Source: Chroococcopsis sp964623815 (GTDB lineage Bacteria; Cyanobacteriota; Cyanobacteriia; Cyanobacteriales; Microcystaceae). From it: a stretch of 64,000 nt of DNA. This document shows positions 16,619 to 24,662 of the stretch, in pieces (the stretch's first letter is position 1; each line of letters begins with the position of its first letter). The translations under genes were made by a program, and so were the position numbers. A model generated the notes under the pieces. That model did not search any database and was not told the DNA's origin. It saw only the letters and a program-made list of their open reading frames with translations. Location: positions 1 through 64,000 of the forward strand of contig CAZUVR010000011.1 in the NCBI GenBank assembly GCA_964623815.1, read 5' to 3'.

Positions 16619-18856
16619 TTAAGCTCTAGATTGAAAACGACGCAGGCGCAAGGCATTAGACACAACCGAAACCGAACTCAACGCCATAGCTGCCCCAGCA
16701 ATCATAGGATTGAGTAACCAACCAGTGAAGGGATAGAGAATCCCCGCAGCTAGAGGTATACCGGCGACGTTATACATGAAAGCGAAAATCAAATTCTCGC
16801 GGATGTTACGCATCGTAGCCCGACTGAGGCGGATAGCCGTGACAACTCCCCCTAAATCTCCCGATATGAGAGTAATATCACTCGCGGCTATGGCTACATC
16901 GGTACCAGTGCCGATAGCAAAGCCCACATCCGCCTGAGCTAGAGCAGGCGCGTCGTTGATCCCATCCCCCACCATAGCCACTAATTTCCCCTCCCGTTGC
17001 AATTGTTCGATCGCTTGGGCTTTCTGATCCGGACGTACCTGTGCTATAACTCGATTGATCCCCACCTCCTCCGCTATCGCCTGCGCCGTATACTCATTAT
17101 CCCCAGTCAACATTACTACCTCTAAACCCATTCTCTCTAATTGCCCTATCACACTCTTTGAATCAGGTTTAACCGCATCGGCGATACTCAACACAGCCTG
17201 CAATTGCCCGTCTACGGCTACATAAACCCGCGTTTGGGCTTGGGTTTCTCCATAAGCCACATCTAGGGGAGCCGTATCGATAGCCGATTCCGCAAACCAC
17301 CGGGCTGTACCTATTTGTATCGATTTATTATCTATAATGCCCCTGACACCGCTTCCGGGTATGGCGTTAAAATCCTTTACCTCATCAAATCTCGTCTCTT
17401 CTGTCTGAGCGATAACATATTTAACTATCGCCTCCGCTAGGGGATGTTCCGATAATCTTTCCACTGCACCGCAAAGACGTAGAAGTTCAATTTCCGGGAG
17501 GCTTCCCCCCAGGGGAATGAATCGGGTTACACTCGGTTTACCCTCGGTGATGGTGCCGGTTTTATCGAGGACGATCGTTTTTAACCTCCCCGCCAGTTCC
17601 AAACTTTCCGCTGCTTTAATTAAAATACCATTTTCCGCCGCCTTACCGATGCCTACTGTTACCGAGGTAGGTGTAGCCAAACCTAAAGCGCAGGGGCAGG
17701 CGATAATTAGCACCCCCACCATAGTTAACATCGCCAGGGTGGGATTACCCGTAACAGTAAACCAAATTATAAACGTCGTTAAAGCTATGGCGATGACTCC
17801 GGGAACGAAGCGGCCCGTCACTCGATCGGCTATCTTTTGAATAGGCGCTTTCGATCCCTGGGCCTCTTGTAGCAATTTAATAATCTGTGCCAATGTGGTA
17901 TCTTTGCCCACCCTAAGAGCTTTAATCTGAAAACTCCCGGTTTTATTAATAGTCGCTCCGATAACTTCATCGCCGATTTGTTTTTCTACGGAAATACTTT
18001 CCCCTGTGACCATCGATTCATCTATAGTAGAGTTACCGGCGATTATCTCACCATCTACGGGAATTTTTTCCCCGGGGCGAATTATTACCCTATCTCCTAC
18101 GATTACATCTTCAATAGGTATCTGCAATTCTCGATTATTTCTGATTACACTAGCCTTTTTCGGAGCTAAATCTATTAACTTGTGAATTGCAGATGAAGTT
18201 TTACTTTTAGCTCGCTTCTCTAAAAATCTTCCCAATAAAGTTAATGTGATAACTACGGCTGACGCTTCATAATAAACATCCGCTCCTAATCCTTGCTCTA
18301 AAAAAAAGTTGGAATTAAAATTCACCCATAAAGAAAAGAAATAAGCGACATTAGTACCTAATGATATAAGAGTATTCATATCGGATGTACGATGACGAAA
18401 AGCCGAAGTAGCCGAGCGATGAAAATCTCTTCCTACCCAAAATTGTACGGGAGTTGCTAATAAAAGTTGCACCCAAGGATTACTCAAAAAAGCTAACCCG
18501 CCCCAAAGTTTAATACCGATATGTTCTAAAGTACCCAGGATTAATAAACTACTTAATATGGAGCCAGTAATAACTTTATTAATCAGCTCTCTAGTTTCTC
18601 GTTTCTTCTGAATTACTTCTCGCTCTCTCTCCTCCTGTAATCGTGGTATATAATCAGCCGAGAAACCGAGATTATTAATAGTTGCGATAATCGCTTGAGA
18701 GTTAGTTTCCTTGGGATTATAGTTAACCGTAGCTTGTTCGGCGGCGAAATTGACGATACAGGATAAAACCCCCCCCACAGAAGCGACGCTACGCTCGACA
18801 CTACTAGCACAACTAACGCAACTCATGCCCTTGACTCTTAAATCTAGTCTTTCCAT
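16619..18856 (-). CDS. pacS: copper-transporting P1B-type ATPase, PacS-like
   Basis: 745 residues. Residues 1-66 are a heavy-metal-associated domain with GMSCVSCASS (CxxC). Eight membrane helices carry the CPC motif in CPCALGLATP. The cytosolic core has TGES, the phosphorylated Asp in DKTGT, SEHPLAEA and GDGINDAPALAQADVG. CPC plus one N-terminal CxxC places it among Cu(I) pumps. The length and single metal-binding domain resemble PacS, the thylakoid pump that feeds plastocyanin and cytochrome oxidase, more than the longer CtaA; that assignment is tentative. It uses ATP to move Cu(I) out of the cytosol. No Atx1 chaperone is adjacent. Confidence 0.85.
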   Translation of the reverse strand: MERLDLRVKGMSCVSCASSVERSVASVGGVLSCIVNFAAEQATVNYNPKETNSQAIIATINNLGFSADYIPRLQEEREREVIQKKRETRELINKVITGSILSSLLILGTLEHIGIKLWGGLAFLSNPWVQLLLATPVQFWVGRDFHRSATSAFRHRTSDMNTLISLGTNVAYFFSLWVNFNSNFFLEQGLGADVYYEASAVVITLTLLGRFLEKRAKSKTSSAIHKLIDLAPKKASVIRNNRELQIPIEDVIVGDRVIIRPGEKIPVDGEIIAGNSTIDESMVTGESISVEKQIGDEVIGATINKTGSFQIKALRVGKDTTLAQIIKLLQEAQGSKAPIQKIADRVTGRFVPGVIAIALTTFIIWFTVTGNPTLAMLTMVGVLIIACPCALGLATPTSVTVGIGKAAENGILIKAAESLELAGRLKTIVLDKTGTITEGKPSVTRFIPLGGSLPEIELLRLCGAVERLSEHPLAEAIVKYVIAQTEETRFDEVKDFNAIPGSGVRGIIDNKSIQIGTARWFAESAIDTAPLDVAYGETQAQTRVYVAVDGQLQAVLSIADAVKPDSKSVIGQLERMGLEVVMLTGDNEYTAQAIAEEVGINRVIAQVRPDQKAQAIEQLQREGKLVAMVGDGINDAPALAQADVGFAIGTGTDVAIAASDITLISGDLGGVVTAIRLSRATMRNIRENLIFAFMYNVAGIPLAAGILYPFTGWLLNPMIAGAAMALSSVSVVSNALRLRRFQSRA

Positions 18857-19021
18857 AGAGAGCCTTACGTTACTAATTCTTCTATCTTTAATCTAGATCC
18901 TGCACTCGACTAGAGAGTAAAGGGGTTATGCGACTGACTGGAAAAAGACCCTCACGAATCACTTCTCATTCCTCTCGGGTGATGTCTAGCGATAACGTGC
19001 GAGTTAAGGACTGAGGCAAAT

Positions 19022-19273
19022 TCAACCCGATAACTTATTTTCCAACCACTGCCGAAATTCCCGTAGCAAGGAATTCTCGCCCGTTTCCTTACGTCTCTCC
19101 ATGAATGATAAAATGTCTCTGGCTACCAGAACGGGCAATACTTCTGAGTTTTCCCGCACCTCGTAACCTTCTTTTCCGAGAACGGAGATAAGTAACCGCC
19201 CCCCATCGAACCGCCACACTTCCTTAACACCTAATGCCGCATAAATCCCGAGACGGTCTAGAGAATAATAAGT
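19022..19273 (-). pseudogene. Uma2-family (DUF820) nuclease-like protein, C-terminal fragment
   Basis: The open frame begins after a stop (TAA, 19276-19274) and reads SLDRLGIYAALGVKEVWRFDGGRL, a strong match to the central LxxYxxLGVxEVWR motif of Uma2 proteins, then runs 65 more residues to the stop at 19022. The N-terminal 100 or so residues that hold most of the restriction-like active site are missing. The GTG at 19219 could only start a meaningless tail. Uma2 genes are abundant, mobile and of unclear role in cyanobacteria. It sits head-to-head with the decayed HNH gene. Confidence 0.65.
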
Positions 19274-19395
19274 TTAAAATTGGGTTTTCGTTGTCTTTTA
19301 ACAATGCCTAAATCTCGGTTTTCAGTCTCCTTATCTATTCTCAGTTTGACAGATTTTTCCGGATCTCCTCGACTACTCTCACAAAACCTTAACTT

Positions 19396-19659
19396 GTGAT
19401 ACTACAAAATTCAGTTGTAGTATTTTCCAAGAACTACTTACCATTAGCACGCATCAATATCAAATGGGCAATCGTGCTGTTAGTCACGGGTCAGGCTGAA
19501 TCGTTGAATTTTGTTACTACAAAACAGTGGAAAGTCAGTTCTCCCAATGTTGTACTACAAGTAAGCGAACACATTCGTTTAACCGTTGGCAATCCCGAAG
19601 GTCATTAGAAAGTAGCATCTGTAAACCGTCGTGAAGTTTTGAGACGAGACAATCACACT
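19396..19659 (+). pseudogene. HNH endonuclease, truncated with an in-frame stop
   Basis: The frame from GTG 19396 reads SVVVFSKNYLPLARINIKWAI, then VVLQVSEHIRLTVGNPEGH, the N-terminal half of cyanobacterial HNH endonucleases. After the TAG at 19606-19608 the same frame continues SVNRREVLRRDNHT, exactly the start of the HNH zinc motif (normally followed by CQYCG). The similarity then breaks off at 19659 beside heptamer-type repeats. A TGG-to-TAG change and loss of the catalytic half explain it. Its position just before the tRNA array is notable because nuclease genes often accompany mobile tRNA arrays. Confidence 0.65.
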
Positions 19660-19841
19660 AAATCCTGTTCTCAAAGGCTACTTATTATCCCGACTGCCTA
19701 CTCCCTACTCCCCGAATCGTAAAAGGGGGCCATGAAAAACGGATTTGGTATCACACATTGACTTCAAACTCAATCAGACTCAATCAGAGAGGGCAATACT
19801 GCAATTAAATTACACTGTCTTCTCACTTCTCGAAAAAAACT

Positions 19842-19902
19842 TTGTAGTATGTCCTTGACATCTTGTAGTATATTATGTAATATATATGTAGTGCAGCACT
19901 AC
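19842..19902 (+). promoter_or_regulatory. promoter of the tRNA array with direct repeats and a 15-bp palindrome
   Basis: TTGACA (19855-19860) and TAATAT (19878-19883) are 17 bp apart. TTGTAGTAT occurs at 19842-19850 and again at 19863-19871, exactly 21 bp (two helical turns) apart and bracketing the -35 box. GTAGTGC-A-GCACTAC (19888-19902) is a perfect palindrome at the expected transcription start. The first tRNA begins at 19970. Such dense symmetry suggests that the array is controlled by a DNA-binding protein. The identity of that protein is unknown. Confidence 0.6.
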
Positions 19903-19969
19903 AGCCTCTCAACAAGGCATAGAGCAAACACCTCAGAACCATGAAAACTGAATAATTGCCACCCAACGT

Positions 19970-20045
19970 GGGGGTGTAGCTTAGTTCGGTTCAAAGCAGT
20001 CGCCTGTCGAGCGAAAGACCGTGGGTTCAAATCCCATCATCCCCG
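19970..20045 (+). tRNA. tRNA-Asp (GTC)
   Basis: First gene of the array. Acceptor stem GGGGGTG/CATCCCC (one G-T pair), T-arm GTGGG-TTCAAAT-CCCAT and anticodon loop CTGTCGA with anticodon GTC. The anticodon stem has four good pairs and one mismatch. CCA is not encoded. The next tRNA starts 3 bases later. Confidence 0.8.
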
Positions 20046-20048
20046 TGT

Positions 20049-20122
20049 AGCCTTGTGGACAAATAGATAAGTCGCTGTGCCTCTCAAGCACGGAGGAGCG
20101 GGTGCAACTCCCGTCGAGGCTT
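20049..20122 (+). tRNA. tRNA-Glu (CTC), divergent
   Basis: Acceptor AGCCTTG/CGAGGCT, D-stem GAC/GTC, anticodon loop CTCTCAA with anticodon CTC. The T-loop is TGCAACT instead of the usual TTCxAxT, so the conserved T-psi is replaced by TG. CCA is encoded at 20123-20125. The unusual T-loop makes activity doubtful. Confidence 0.6.
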
Positions 20123-20130
20123 CCAAATTT

Positions 20131-20201
20131 GTCCAGGTCGCCTAACGGTAGGGTATTGGTCTGCAAAACCGACTGTGCGAGTTCAATTCTCGCCCTGGAC
20201 T
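20131..20201 (+). tRNA. tRNA-Cys (GCA)
   Basis: Acceptor GTCCAGG/CCTGGAC, T-arm GCGAG-TTCAATT-CTCGC, anticodon loop CTGCAAA with anticodon GCA. CCA is encoded at 20202-20204. All stems pair well. Confidence 0.85.
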
Positions 20202-20206
20202 CCAAG

Positions 20207-20273
20207 CGTTGCAGGGTCACCTAACGGCAACGAAACTGAAAAGTGAAGGTTCAAGTCCTTCCGTTCTCGCCTA
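20207..20273 (+). pseudogene. degenerate tRNA-like unit, possibly a Phe (GAA) remnant
   Basis: A D-arm-like stretch TCACCTAACGGCA and an intact T-arm GAAGG-TTCAAGT-CCTTC are present, but the part between them is too short for an anticodon arm. The residue CTGAAAA could be a GAA loop. The acceptor halves do not pair. It is probably a tRNA gene with an internal deletion, kept in register in the array. Confidence 0.5.
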
Positions 20274-20274
20274 T

Positions 20275-20348
20275 CCCCTGGTAGCTCAGTTGGTAGTAGC
20301 GCCTGTCTGAAGAACAGGAGGTCATCCGTTCAATCCGGATCTGGGGGG
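20275..20348 (+). tRNA. tRNA-Phe (GAA)
   Basis: Acceptor CCCCTGG/CTGGGGG with two G-T pairs, D-arm TAGCTCAGTTGGTAGTAGC, perfect anticodon stem CCTGT/ACAGG with loop CTGAAGA (GAA), T-arm ATCCG-TTCAATC-CGGAT. CCA is not encoded. Confidence 0.8.
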
Positions 20349-20357
20349 CTGGCACAT

Positions 20358-20430
<73 letters not shown>

Positions 20431-20438
20431 CCATTAAT

Positions 20439-20511
20439 TGCAGGATGGACGATTGGTAAGTCGCCTTGACTCTGAATCAAGGAGAGGTTGGTTCGACCCC
20501 TACTCCTGCAT
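20439..20511 (+). tRNA. tRNA-Gln (CTG)
   Basis: Acceptor TGCAGGA/TCCTGCA, D-arm GACGATTGGTAAGTC, perfect anticodon stem CTTGA/TCAAG with loop CTCTGAA (CTG). The T-stem GTTGG/CCTAC has one T-T mismatch. CCA is encoded at 20512-20514. A CTG isoacceptor next to a TTG one is redundant for a cyanobacterium. Confidence 0.8.
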
Positions 20512-20522
20512 CCAAATATCAA

Positions 20523-20596
20523 TGGGAAGTAGGCAAACAGGCAAAGCCGTCGCACTTTGAACGCGAAGTTTGAAGGTTCGATTCCTTCCTTCCCAG
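20523..20596 (+). tRNA. tRNA-Gln (TTG)
   Basis: Acceptor TGGGAAG/CTTCCCA, T-arm GAAGG-TTCGATT-CCTTC, anticodon loop CTTTGAA (TTG). The last anticodon stem pair is A-C. CCA is not encoded. Confidence 0.8.
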
Positions 20597-20605
20597 CCTA
20601 TATAT

Positions 20606-20680
20606 ACTCTTGTAGCCCAACTGGAAGAGGCTGCTGTCTCAAAAACAGCCAGTGTATGGGTTCAAATCCCATCAGGAGTA
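20606..20680 (+). tRNA. tRNA-Leu (CAA) with a short variable region
   Basis: Acceptor ACTCTTG/CAGGAGT, perfect anticodon stem GCTGT/ACAGC with loop CTCAAAA (CAA), T-arm ATGGG-TTCAAAT-CCCAT. Only six bases (CAGTGT) lie between the anticodon and T arms, whereas bacterial leucine tRNAs carry a long variable arm that LeuRS and folding rely on. CCA is not encoded. Confidence 0.75.
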
Positions 20681-20687
20681 GCAATAT

Positions 20688-20761
20688 CGGGATGTAATTC
20701 AGTGGTCTAGAAGCCTTGTTTTGGGGACAAGGAGTCGTAGGTTCAAATCCTACCATCCCGA
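20688..20761 (+). tRNA. tRNA-Pro (TGG)
   Basis: Acceptor CGGGATG/CATCCCG, anticodon stem CTTGT/ACAAG with loop TTTGGGG (TGG), T-arm GTAGG-TTCAAAT-CCTAC. CCA is encoded at 20762-20764. It is the best preserved member of the array. Confidence 0.88.
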
Positions 20762-20767
20762 CCATTT

Positions 20768-20841
20768 GCCCTTGTGACGAAACAGGCAAACGTGCTGGTC
20801 TTAGAAACCAGATTTTGTGGGTTCGACTCCCACCAAGGGTA
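20768..20841 (+). tRNA. tRNA-Leu (TAG) with a short variable region
   Basis: Acceptor GCCCTTG/CAAGGGT, D-arm GACGAAACAGGCAAACGT resembling class II leucine tRNAs, perfect anticodon stem CTGGT/ACCAG with loop CTTAGAA (TAG), T-arm GTGGG-TTCGACT-CCCAC. The variable region is only about five bases (ATTTT). CCA is not encoded. Confidence 0.75.
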
Positions 20842-20846
20842 CTGAT

Positions 20847-20921
20847 GCTCCCGTGGCGAAATTGGTAAACGCTTCCGTTTGAGAGACGGAATTGTTACAG
20901 GTTCGATTCCTGTCGGGAGTA
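20847..20921 (+). tRNA. tRNA-Leu (GAG) with a short variable region
   Basis: Acceptor GCTCCCG/CGGGAGT, typical leucine D-arm GGCGAAATTGGTAAACGC, perfect anticodon stem TCCGT/ACGGA with loop TTGAGAG (GAG), T-arm ACAGG-TTCGATT-CCTGT. The variable region is about six bases (ATTGTT) instead of the long arm. CCA is encoded at 20922-20924. Confidence 0.78.
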
Positions 20922-20928
20922 CCAATTT

Positions 20929-21000
20929 GGGTCGTTGGCAGAGCGGATATGCTGCCGCTTTTTAAGCGGACTTATCCAGGTTCAACCCCTGGGCGACCCA
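20929..21000 (+). tRNA. tRNA-Lys (TTT)
   Basis: Acceptor GGGTCGT/GCGACCC, anticodon loop TTTTTAA (TTT) on a four-pair stem CCGC/GCGG, T-arm CCAGG-TTCAACC-CCTGG. CCA is encoded at 21001-21003. Confidence 0.82.
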
Positions 21001-21009
21001 CCAAATCTT

Positions 21010-21046
21010 GGGCGTTTGGCAGAAAGGTTATGCTCCTGACTCTTAA
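21010..21046 (+). pseudogene. tRNA-Lys (CTT), 5' half only
   Basis: The 5' half parallels the preceding Lys tRNA: GGGCGTT acceptor, TGGCAGAAAGGTTATGC D-arm, then CCTGA and loop CTCTTAA (anticodon CTT). After the loop the sequence diverges: the expected TCAGG and the T-arm are absent. The array therefore ends at a rearrangement breakpoint near 21047. Confidence 0.65.
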
Positions 21047-21174
21047 TATCGATACCCGATTCAGAATTAGAGCCAGCCCCCCAAAAAACGGCGTTATCAC
21101 CGTCTAGAGAAGGCGAGAAAAAACGGTTGAAATTGCCATCAACGCCTGGAATAGGGGTTTACAGGGATGATTTC

Positions 21175-22257
21175 TTAAGATTGGTTGAAGAAATTTACTA
21201 TTGTTTGGGCGATCGATTCCGAGCCGTTTTTAGATAATTTAACAGAAGATTGAGGCGGTTGTAGAGGTTGATAAAGAAATTCCCAATTGCTCTTAAAAAA
21301 AGTATCCCCATCTATAATCTGATGTTGCGAGTATTCCTGAATACCCCTCAATAAAATCGGAGATTCGGCAAAGCCTTCTCGGGTGAGGGAAACGATGGGA
21401 GTTTCTAGCCTTAAAGCTTCTGAAAAAGTGCTGTAACCCGGCTTAGAAATTACCCTACCGCATACGGGTAAAAAATCTACCGGACGATAGGCGGAATTCT
21501 GGAATTTAGTTAAATTAGCTAAGTCTGGCGCACTACCATCAAAAGTAATAAATTGCCAATCGGGAAAATTTTTAATATTTTCATAGGGAATCGCCTGTAA
21601 ACCTAAACCGCCGAAGGTTAATAAAACCGTTTTTTCTTTCGGCGCGGTTATACCAAACTTATCCCTGATTTCCCCTTCACTAAAGTGAGGATTACCCCCA
21701 GTTAAACCCGCTTCCGTGACAGTAGTAAAACTCGACATAGATTCGCAGAGAGGCAATTTAAACAATCTGTCGCACTCGGCGTAACATCCTCGAATCCAGC
21801 TCGTTAGTTCCGCAAAATCTTCACCCCAATTCTCATAAATAAAATCCCAGCCGAAGTTACCCACCATCCAACAGGGTACATCAGCACTTTTAGCAATCTT
21901 AGTAGCCAGGGGGGGAATATCGGCTAAAACCAAGCCAACCCTATTTGTGCGGATGAAATCCACCTCAGAGGCTATTATCGAGTTTTTCTTAGCTCGAATT
22001 TCCCGCCACTTTTCTAAGGTGGCCTGTTTATCCATCTGAATACTATCGGCTTGAATCACGCCCACATCGTAGCCCCGCTGACGGTGAACAAAATCCCCGT
22101 CTATGTAAGAATCTAACAGCCAGCGGGGAGCGCTTGTCACCAGAATCGGTAATATCTCGGGATTTAATTTAATAACTTGAGATACGATCGAAGCACTCCT
22201 CACCGCATGGCCGAAACCATGATTAGTTACTGCAACATATAAAACAGGTCTAGACAT
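21175..22257 (-). CDS. GT-B fold glycosyltransferase-like protein
   Basis: 360 residues from the ATG at 22257 (MSRPVLYVAVTNHGFGHA); the longer frame runs into a repeat and is rejected. The N-terminal VTNHGFGHAVRSASI is the nucleotide-sugar transferase signature of MurG/GT28-like and related predicted transferases. The second domain has VLLTFGGLGLQ and FLPVCGRVISKPGYSTFSEAL, the typical donor-binding region. It has no membrane segment and is probably cytosolic or membrane-associated. Acceptor and donor are unknown. Confidence 0.75.
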   Translation of the reverse strand: MSRPVLYVAVTNHGFGHAVRSASIVSQVIKLNPEILPILVTSAPRWLLDSYIDGDFVHRQRGYDVGVIQADSIQMDKQATLEKWREIRAKKNSIIASEVDFIRTNRVGLVLADIPPLATKIAKSADVPCWMVGNFGWDFIYENWGEDFAELTSWIRGCYAECDRLFKLPLCESMSSFTTVTEAGLTGGNPHFSEGEIRDKFGITAPKEKTVLLTFGGLGLQAIPYENIKNFPDWQFITFDGSAPDLANLTKFQNSAYRPVDFLPVCGRVISKPGYSTFSEALRLETPIVSLTREGFAESPILLRGIQEYSQHQIIDGDTFFKSNWEFLYQPLQPPQSSVKLSKNGSESIAQTIVNFFNQS

Positions 22258-22260
22258 AGA

Positions 22261-22408
22261 GAGGGAATTGGGAGTTGGGAGTCGGGGAGAAAACCAAAGT
22301 AATCTTAACAGCCCCAAAAATTGTAACCCATCTTTTGCCGATTTGCTTCATTCCCGAGCGCGAGGAAATTAAAAATAGGTGGTTAAATTCCCGACTCCCC
22401 ACTCCCCT
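22261..22408. repeat. pair of inverted heptamer-type repeats
   Basis: 22261-22288 contains tandem GGGAATT/GGGAGTT/GGGAGTC units and 22387-22408 contains the complementary series (TCCCGAC, TCCCCAC, TCCCCT). The same unit family recurs at 19689-19718, 24592-24662, 28639-28664 and 28849-28881, always outside genes. It resembles the short tandemly repeated heptamers of cyanobacterial genomes. Confidence 0.7.
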
Positions 22409-22576
22409 AGATTAACCCTTAGACAAATAACTTAATATTTAGTAAAAATCATATTAAAAGAAATTGCAGAAACAAACCCGCAACCGAGAAATAAGTTAGC
22501 TTAACAGACAGAGAGGGAAAAGTTTTTTCCCTACCGATCGCCACAATTAATATTTAATGTTGGGGGTATTGTTGTT

Positions 22577-24592
22577 ATGAACCAAGATTCCAAAGAAACC
22601 ACCCGTAATGTTGCCATAGTCGGCCCCTATTCGAGCGGCAAAACGAGCTTATTAGAAAGTTTACTTTTCGTCACTGGAGCCATCACCCGTAAAGGCAAAA
22701 TCAGCGAGAAAAATACAGTAGGAGATAGTTCGCAGTCGGCGCGAGAGAGACAAATGAGCGTAGAGGTGACTGGTGCTAACACCTCCTATGGAGATCTTAA
22801 CTTTACCTTTCTCGATTGCCCAGGGTCGATCGAATTCGCGCAAGAAACCTATAACGCTCTAGTCGGTGCCGGTAGCGCTATCATAGTCTGTGAACCGGTG
22901 ATCGATCGCGTTCTCACCCTCGCCCCCCTCTTAAAATTCCTCGATGATTGGGAGATACCGCATTTGATATTCATCAACAAGATGGATCGTTCTAATGATA
23001 ACTTCCCCGAAGTTTTACAGGCTTTAAAAAGTGTCTCTAGTCGTCCTCTAGTGCCTCAACAATACCCTATACGTCAAGACGGCTTTCTCTTAGGATTCAT
23101 CGACCTGATAACCGAAGAAGCGTATCATTATCACCCTCACTGCCCTGCCGACTTAGTACCCCTACCGAGCAATCTAGAAGAGGAAGAAAAACAGGCGCGG
23201 CAAGAAATGCTAGAAACGATAGCCGAATTCGATGACCATCTGCTAGAAGAATTACTCGAAGACATTCAACCGCCCCAAGAAGAAATTTTACAAGATCTCA
23301 AAAAAGAATTAGGAGCAGATCAAATAGTACCGGTATTTTTCGGAATCGCAGAAGCCGATTATGGGGTGCGCCACCTCCTAGATGCCCTAGCCAAAGAAGC
23401 CCCTGCACCAACCATAACGGCCAACCGACGCGGTTTGAAAGCCGAAACTGGGGATACTGTCGCCCAAGTTCTCAAAACCTATTTTACTCCCCAGGGCGGC
23501 CGCCTCTCTTTAGTACGGGTATGGCAGGGGAAATTAACCGACGGTATGACACTAAACGGAGTGCGCCTGAGCGGATTGTATCGCCTCAGAGGGCAACAAC
23601 AGCAACCGCTCAACGAAGCTAACGCTGGTGACATCGTTGCTATCGGCCGTTTAGAAGGCATTAACACTGGGGATACCATCAGCAGTAGTAATAAAGCTCC
23701 CGCCCTACCGAAAGCATTGAAACTAAATCCTGTATACGCTCTAGCCATCGTCGCCGATAATCGGAAAGACGAGGTAAAACTGAGCGCGGCGATGACTAAA
23801 CTGGTGGAAGAAGACCCCTCTCTTTACTGGGAACAACACGGGGATACTAAAGAGATTATACTCTGGGGACAGGGAGAGATTCATTTACAGGTAGCGATCG
23901 ATCGTCTCAAATATAAATACAATCTCCCCATGTCTACTCATCTACCCCAGGTGCCCTATAAAGAAACTATCCGGCAGGCTACTCGCTCTCACGGCCGTTA
24001 CAAACACCAAACAGGGGGCCACGGCGCATTTGGTGACGTACATCTAGAGATTAAACCCCTCCCTCGCGGCGAAGGTTTCCAATTTCATGAAACCATCGTC
24101 GGTGGTGTGGTGCCGAGACAATATATTCCGGGCGTGGAAACTGGGGTAAGGGAGTATCTGCAACACGGCCCCCTCGGTTTCCCGGTGGTGGATGTGGATG
24201 TGACGCTCACCGACGGTTCCTATCATAACGTCGATAGTTCGGAACAGGCGTTCAAACAGGCTGCCCGTATAGCGATGACGGAAGGGATGCCTAAGTGTAA
24301 TCCCATCCTCCTAGAGCCGATTCTATCGATCAATGTCTGCGCTCCGAGCGAATACACCTCGAAAGTTTTACAACTAGTCACTGGTAAACGAGGGCAAATC
24401 CTCGGTTATGAGGGCGTAGAAGATTGGAAGGGTTGGGATAGAGTATCGGCCTATCTACCTCAGGCGGAGATGCACGATTTTATCGTTGAGTTACGCTCTC
24501 TCACTATGGGTGTCGGCTTCTTCACTTGGGAATTCTCTCACTTACAGGAAGTTCCAGATAAGATTAAAAACTCTGTCGTAGCTTCTAAGTAG
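22577..24592 (+). CDS. EF-G-like translational GTPase paralogue
   Basis: 671 residues with the GTPase motifs GPYSSGKTSL (G1), DCPG (G3) and NKMD (G4), then the EF-G-type domains II to V (for example KYKYNLPMSTHLPQVPYKET and GPLGFPVVDVDVTLTDGSYH). Differences from FusA are the GPYSSGK P-loop and a total length 20-30 residues shorter. This branch is the EF-G-like family found beside true FusA in many bacteria. A translocation, recycling or stress-ribosome role is possible but unproven. Start ATG 22577 follows a GGGGGTATTG leader. Confidence 0.85.
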   Translation: MNQDSKETTRNVAIVGPYSSGKTSLLESLLFVTGAITRKGKISEKNTVGDSSQSARERQMSVEVTGANTSYGDLNFTFLDCPGSIEFAQETYNALVGAGSAIIVCEPVIDRVLTLAPLLKFLDDWEIPHLIFINKMDRSNDNFPEVLQALKSVSSRPLVPQQYPIRQDGFLLGFIDLITEEAYHYHPHCPADLVPLPSNLEEEEKQARQEMLETIAEFDDHLLEELLEDIQPPQEEILQDLKKELGADQIVPVFFGIAEADYGVRHLLDALAKEAPAPTITANRRGLKAETGDTVAQVLKTYFTPQGGRLSLVRVWQGKLTDGMTLNGVRLSGLYRLRGQQQQPLNEANAGDIVAIGRLEGINTGDTISSSNKAPALPKALKLNPVYALAIVADNRKDEVKLSAAMTKLVEEDPSLYWEQHGDTKEIILWGQGEIHLQVAIDRLKYKYNLPMSTHLPQVPYKETIRQATRSHGRYKHQTGGHGAFGDVHLEIKPLPRGEGFQFHETIVGGVVPRQYIPGVETGVREYLQHGPLGFPVVDVDVTLTDGSYHNVDSSEQAFKQAARIAMTEGMPKCNPILLEPILSINVCAPSEYTSKVLQLVTGKRGQILGYEGVEDWKGWDRVSAYLPQAEMHDFIVELRSLTMGVGFFTWEFSHLQEVPDKIKNSVVASK

Positions 24593-24608
24593 GGAATCGG
24601 GAATAGGG

Positions 24609-24646
24609 AGTAGGGAATCGGGCTGATAATACCCCGACTCCCTACT
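24609..24646. terminator. bidirectional hairpin between convergent genes
   Basis: AGTAGGGAATCGGG (24609-24622) pairs with CCCGACTCCCTACT (24633-24646), 13 of 14 positions, around a 10-base loop. It lies between the EF-G-like stop and the convergent EEP-family stop. The arms are made of the heptamer-repeat family, so the repeat may have been recruited as a terminator. There is no T-tract. Confidence 0.5.
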
Positions 24647-24662
24647 CTCGACTCCCCACTCC

